NCBI GenBank assembly: GCA_031280955.1
Contig: JAITGA010000007.1
Coordinates: 1-64,000 of the forward strand
DNA: 64,000 nucleotides
From: Lachnospiraceae bacterium
GTDB lineage: Bacteria > Bacillota > Clostridia > Lachnospirales > Lachnospiraceae
Reading direction: 5' to 3'
Every line of letters begins with the position of its first letter. Position 1 is the first letter of the stretch. Of the stretch, positions 61,606 through 64,000 are shown one piece after another. The position numbers and the translations under genes are program-made. The notes under the pieces are model-generated. The model did not search any database and had not been told where the DNA came from. It saw nothing but the letters and a program-made list of their open reading frames with translations.

Positions 61606-61606
61606 T

Positions 61607-62512
61607 TTATCCTTCTATGTCACGTCCGAAATAATTTTCGGTCAAAAACATCACCCCGATGATTATTACCATCGCAATCGACATCATGATGGCGGCGGCT
61701 GATAACCGTTGATAGTCAAGGCGGCCAAACATATTGTTCATATAGTGCTGCAACATATATACGGAGTCAAACGGATAATCCCCGGTCAAAAGGTATATCT
61801 CACGAAACACCTTGAATGAGTTGATTAACGACATAATCGTCACAAACAAAATCGTTGCCGATAGGTAGCGTAACTTGACAAGCCAAAAAATCTGAAAGGG
61901 ACGGGCACTTTCCATTGAAGCCACCTCAATGATTTCCTTGGGGATACTGGACAAAGCCGCCATAAACAATATCATATTGTACCCAAGCGTCTTCCACAGA
62001 AACAAGATGACGACCACTATCGGGGCATAATCAGACTTGAACCAATCTATTTTGGTCATATTTCCCAGAAGCATCATTTCATTGACAATACCGTTGAAAT
62101 GAAAGAGTACCTGCCAAATAAGGACGATTGAAGCAATCGGTACCATCATCGGGGTCAGGAAAAAGGTACGAAACTGACTGCGAAACGGTATTCGGCTGTT
62201 TAACATTAGTGCCAGCATTAGTGCCAATATCACGGCGAGGGGTACAGCAATGCCTGAGAATTTGAGGGTGTTGGATGCCGCTTGTTGGAATGCGGCGTTA
62301 CCGCTGACAATGGCAAAATTGTCCATGAAAACAAACTCGCGGTTGATGGGGTTATCAATCATCGAGTAGTAAATAACATAAAAGAAAGGAGCAATAAAAA
62401 AGAGAACCACACCAAAAACACTCGGCAAGAGACAAGCGATGGAAAATCGCTTGCCCCTTTCCTTGTGCTTTAATTCACTCTTTTTTCTTAACGAACGTAA
62501 GTTCTTTTTCAT
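61607..62512 (-). CDS. Carbohydrate ABC transporter permease (MalF/UgpA type)
   Basis: 301 residues with six membrane segments. N-terminus basic (KKNLRSLRKKSELKHKERGKRF), then SIACLLPSVFGVVLFFIAPFFYVIYYS, typical of this permease class. The EAA loop is visible as EVASMESARPFQIFWLVKLRYLSATILF. It pairs with the MalG-type permease downstream. It follows the binding-protein gene at 62522 by nine bases. No ATPase subunit is seen in this part of the operon; a shared MsmX-type ATPase from elsewhere may energise it (inference). Confidence 0.93.
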   Translation of the reverse strand: MKKNLRSLRKKSELKHKERGKRFSIACLLPSVFGVVLFFIAPFFYVIYYSMIDNPINREFVFMDNFAIVSGNAAFQQAASNTLKFSGIAVPLAVILALMLALMLNSRIPFRSQFRTFFLTPMMVPIASIVLIWQVLFHFNGIVNEMMLLGNMTKIDWFKSDYAPIVVVILFLWKTLGYNMILFMAALSSIPKEIIEVASMESARPFQIFWLVKLRYLSATILFVTIMSLINSFKVFREIYLLTGDYPFDSVYMLQHYMNNMFGRLDYQRLSAAAIMMSIAMVIIIGVMFLTENYFGRDIEG

Positions 62513-62521
62513 CTCTTAGGT

Positions 62522-64000
62522 CTAACGGTTTTCATTTACATACAAACGGACACGATTTTCGATGATTTCCGCTGCTGCCATCGCACTCTTAGAGCCGGCG
62601 AAGAAACTTTCTGCCTCTTCCTGAATGATGTTGATGATTTGCTCATCGTAGTCTTGCAGTTCATCTGCCGCCATAATCAAACGATAAAACTCATCCACGA
62701 ACTCCTTGTTGCGGGAAGAAAATATCTCTACTGTGATATCATCATAACCCCAACTGGTTCGTGACCATTCTATCCCATCATTCATTTGCACATTGGTAGC
62801 CTCAGCAATTATTTCTTCTATCGCTGAGTGCTTGACGGGAATGAAGTACGAAAACGGATTCTTGCTCTTGCTTTGGAAATCATCAGATAAGAGATATTCG
62901 ATGAACGCAAAAGCCCCATCCTTGTGTTTCGAACGATTGCTGATGCCAATGGCAGTACTGGGATTTATCATTATCCCGCTACCGTTTTCAACCGGGGCAC
63001 CGATATATTTGGCATCACCATCAAACAGAGCATCGTTTAACTGCATCGATTCGAGACTGTAAAGATACCCATCAAGTAGTAAGTAGTGTCCGTCCCGGAA
63101 TCCCTCATGAGTACCGATGCGATCAGGATTACCCCAATCATCCCATTGCTCGCCAAAGGTAGCGGCAAACTCCATGATACTGATAAACTCATTACCGGTA
63201 AAGTCAACCTCACCTGTTTCCCAGTTGATGAAACGATCAAGTGCCAAATATACCAGTGTATACATCAGCGAAGATGCCGTCGCCCGCATGAGTGTGGCTT
63301 CGGGAAAACTCTCTGCCCATGCTATCATTTCTGTGACATTCCATCTGTCGATTCCTGCCAGTTTTTCACCGTGTCCAATCAATGTGGTAATCGCAAAGCC
63401 GGGAATGATCGCATATAACTTGTCATCTTTGCTATAAGCATTGAGGATATTATCGAGATAATCAGCACGATTTATATTACTGTTGTCAATCAGGGGATTC
63501 AAATCCGCCAATACTCCCTTGTTTATCAATTGACTGACTCCCATACCAGCGAGATTGATGATGTCGGGGCTATTGTTCCCGGCTATATCAATCCGGAACT
63601 GGTTGACAGCTGCCTGATAATCATCACTAAAGCTATTAGCATAATCAACTATCTGGATTCTGTATCTGTCACTTCTTTTGTTAAAGTTGATAATCGCTGC
63701 TTTGATATCCTGTGATACCCACATTCCACCGTAGGTAAGATACTGACGCCGTGGCAGCTCGCCGTGGGTCGTTCGTTTCAGGGTCACTATCTCCATGCTA
63801 CTGCCGCCTTGACTCATGTATGTTTGACTCATTAGCCAGATATCACCGTTTTCCAGTATCCCGAAGTTGCGGACATTATCGCCCAGGATATCGGCATCAA
63901 TCCAATCCAGCAGTCTAAGCGTTTCCGTGCTTTCCAAATCAATTTCATATAATGTATTGCCGTCACTCAACAGTATTCCTGTGGTTCCGCCGCTGCCAAA
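62522..64000 (-). CDS. Extracellular solute-binding protein (paralogue 2), partial at window end
   Basis: The frame is open to the edge of the window, so the true N-terminus lies beyond it; about 490 residues are seen. The visible start is propeller-like (LYEIDLESTETLRLLDWIDAD, ENGDIWLMSQ), then a family 1 solute-binding domain with DIKAAIINFNKRSDRYRIQIVDY, SPDIINLAGMGVSQLINKGVLADL and FAFIEYLLSDDFQ. The ending EEAESFFAGSKSAMAAAEII mirrors the paralogue at 55355. First visible gene of the operon that continues with both permeases, the HlyD adaptor, the MacB-like protein and paralogue 1. Signal peptide cannot be judged. Ligand unknown. Confidence 0.85.
   Translation of the reverse strand, partial: FGSGGTTGILLSDGNTLYEIDLESTETLRLLDWIDADILGDNVRNFGILENGDIWLMSQTYMSQGGSSMEIVTLKRTTHGELPRRQYLTYGGMWVSQDIKAAIINFNKRSDRYRIQIVDYANSFSDDYQAAVNQFRIDIAGNNSPDIINLAGMGVSQLINKGVLADLNPLIDNSNINRADYLDNILNAYSKDDKLYAIIPGFAITTLIGHGEKLAGIDRWNVTEMIAWAESFPEATLMRATASSLMYTLVYLALDRFINWETGEVDFTGNEFISIMEFAATFGEQWDDWGNPDRIGTHEGFRDGHYLLLDGYLYSLESMQLNDALFDGDAKYIGAPVENGSGIMINPSTAIGISNRSKHKDGAFAFIEYLLSDDFQSKSKNPFSYFIPVKHSAIEEIIAEATNVQMNDGIEWSRTSWGYDDITVEIFSSRNKEFVDEFYRLIMAADELQDYDEQIINIIQEEAESFFAGSKSAMAAAEIIENRVRLYVNENR

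Overview
The window reads as chromosome of a moderately low-GC Firmicute of the class Clostridia, probably Lachnospiraceae-like (inference). The evidence is the set of near-consensus sigma-A promoters and strong AGGAGG-type ribosome sites, a GerW/YtfJ sporulation protein, a class B sortase, a LexA/SOS-controlled recA with Bacillus-type CGAAC-N4-GTTC boxes, a GGGtGRT/Fe-S scaffold pair and large carbohydrate ABC transporters. No rRNA, tRNA, CRISPR array, intact insertion sequence or phage was seen.

Layout. Positions 1-330 hold one copy of a dispersed, structured ~140 bp repeat plus AT-rich tandem repeats. 330-10163 (minus strand) is a long envelope and signalling run: an HD-GYP response regulator, a hybrid histidine kinase, zapA, an FtsW/RodA-type protein, a class B penicillin-binding protein, a small unknown protein, a DUF2953 protein, GerW and a J-domain coiled-coil protein. 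10266-13727 (minus) is fucI-ruvA-ruvB. 13994-14893 (plus) encodes a rhomboid-like membrane protein with a zinc-ribbon tail, and 14906-15865 (minus) a URO-D family protein. 16187-23237 (plus) is a giant 2-hydroxyacyl-CoA dehydratase activase whose end overlaps a soluble hybrid histidine kinase. 23227-28803 (minus) carries leuS, a class B sortase, a MATE exporter and a uridine-kinase-like ATPase, with the second dispersed repeat in the leuS-sortase gap.

29026-30462 (plus) is an L,D-transpeptidase ending in a very strong terminator. 30602-32319 (minus) is the GGGtGRT/NifU-like pair. 32417-34225 is a membrane-anchored coiled-coil protein with a Cys/His-rich tail. 34274-37174 is comM-dprA. 37478-39688 holds a PilZ protein, recX and SOS-regulated recA. 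39930-45495 is an accessory block of three paralogous lipoproteins, each behind a copy of the same promoter, interrupted by a small invasion: an HTH-gene tail, an AlbA_2/Schlafen-type ATP-binding regulator and a decayed aminoglycoside phosphotransferase gene. 45554-48533 is a two-component system facing an uncharacterised gene whose promoter region carries five direct repeats with an exact 11 bp period.

48625-53924 (minus) is a housekeeping run: pta, yicC, gmk, rpoZ (with a long Ala/Glu/Lys tail), rimO and pgsA. tmcAL (54057-55361, plus) appears to be transcribed leaderless. 55355-64000 (minus) is one operon: two paralogous long solute-binding proteins flank two sugar-type ABC permeases, an HlyD-type adaptor and a MacB-type periplasmic-domain protein. 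It has no ATPase in view, and the third dispersed repeat lies inside it.

The strongest candidate for something undescribed is the three-copy ~140 bp element. Its copies differ by paired, compensating substitutions in several stems while keeping a GAGA tetraloop hairpin, which points to a conserved structured RNA or a structure-dependent mobile repeat. Next are the 11 bp iterated operator, the propeller/solute-binding protein operon and the activase-kinase overlap.
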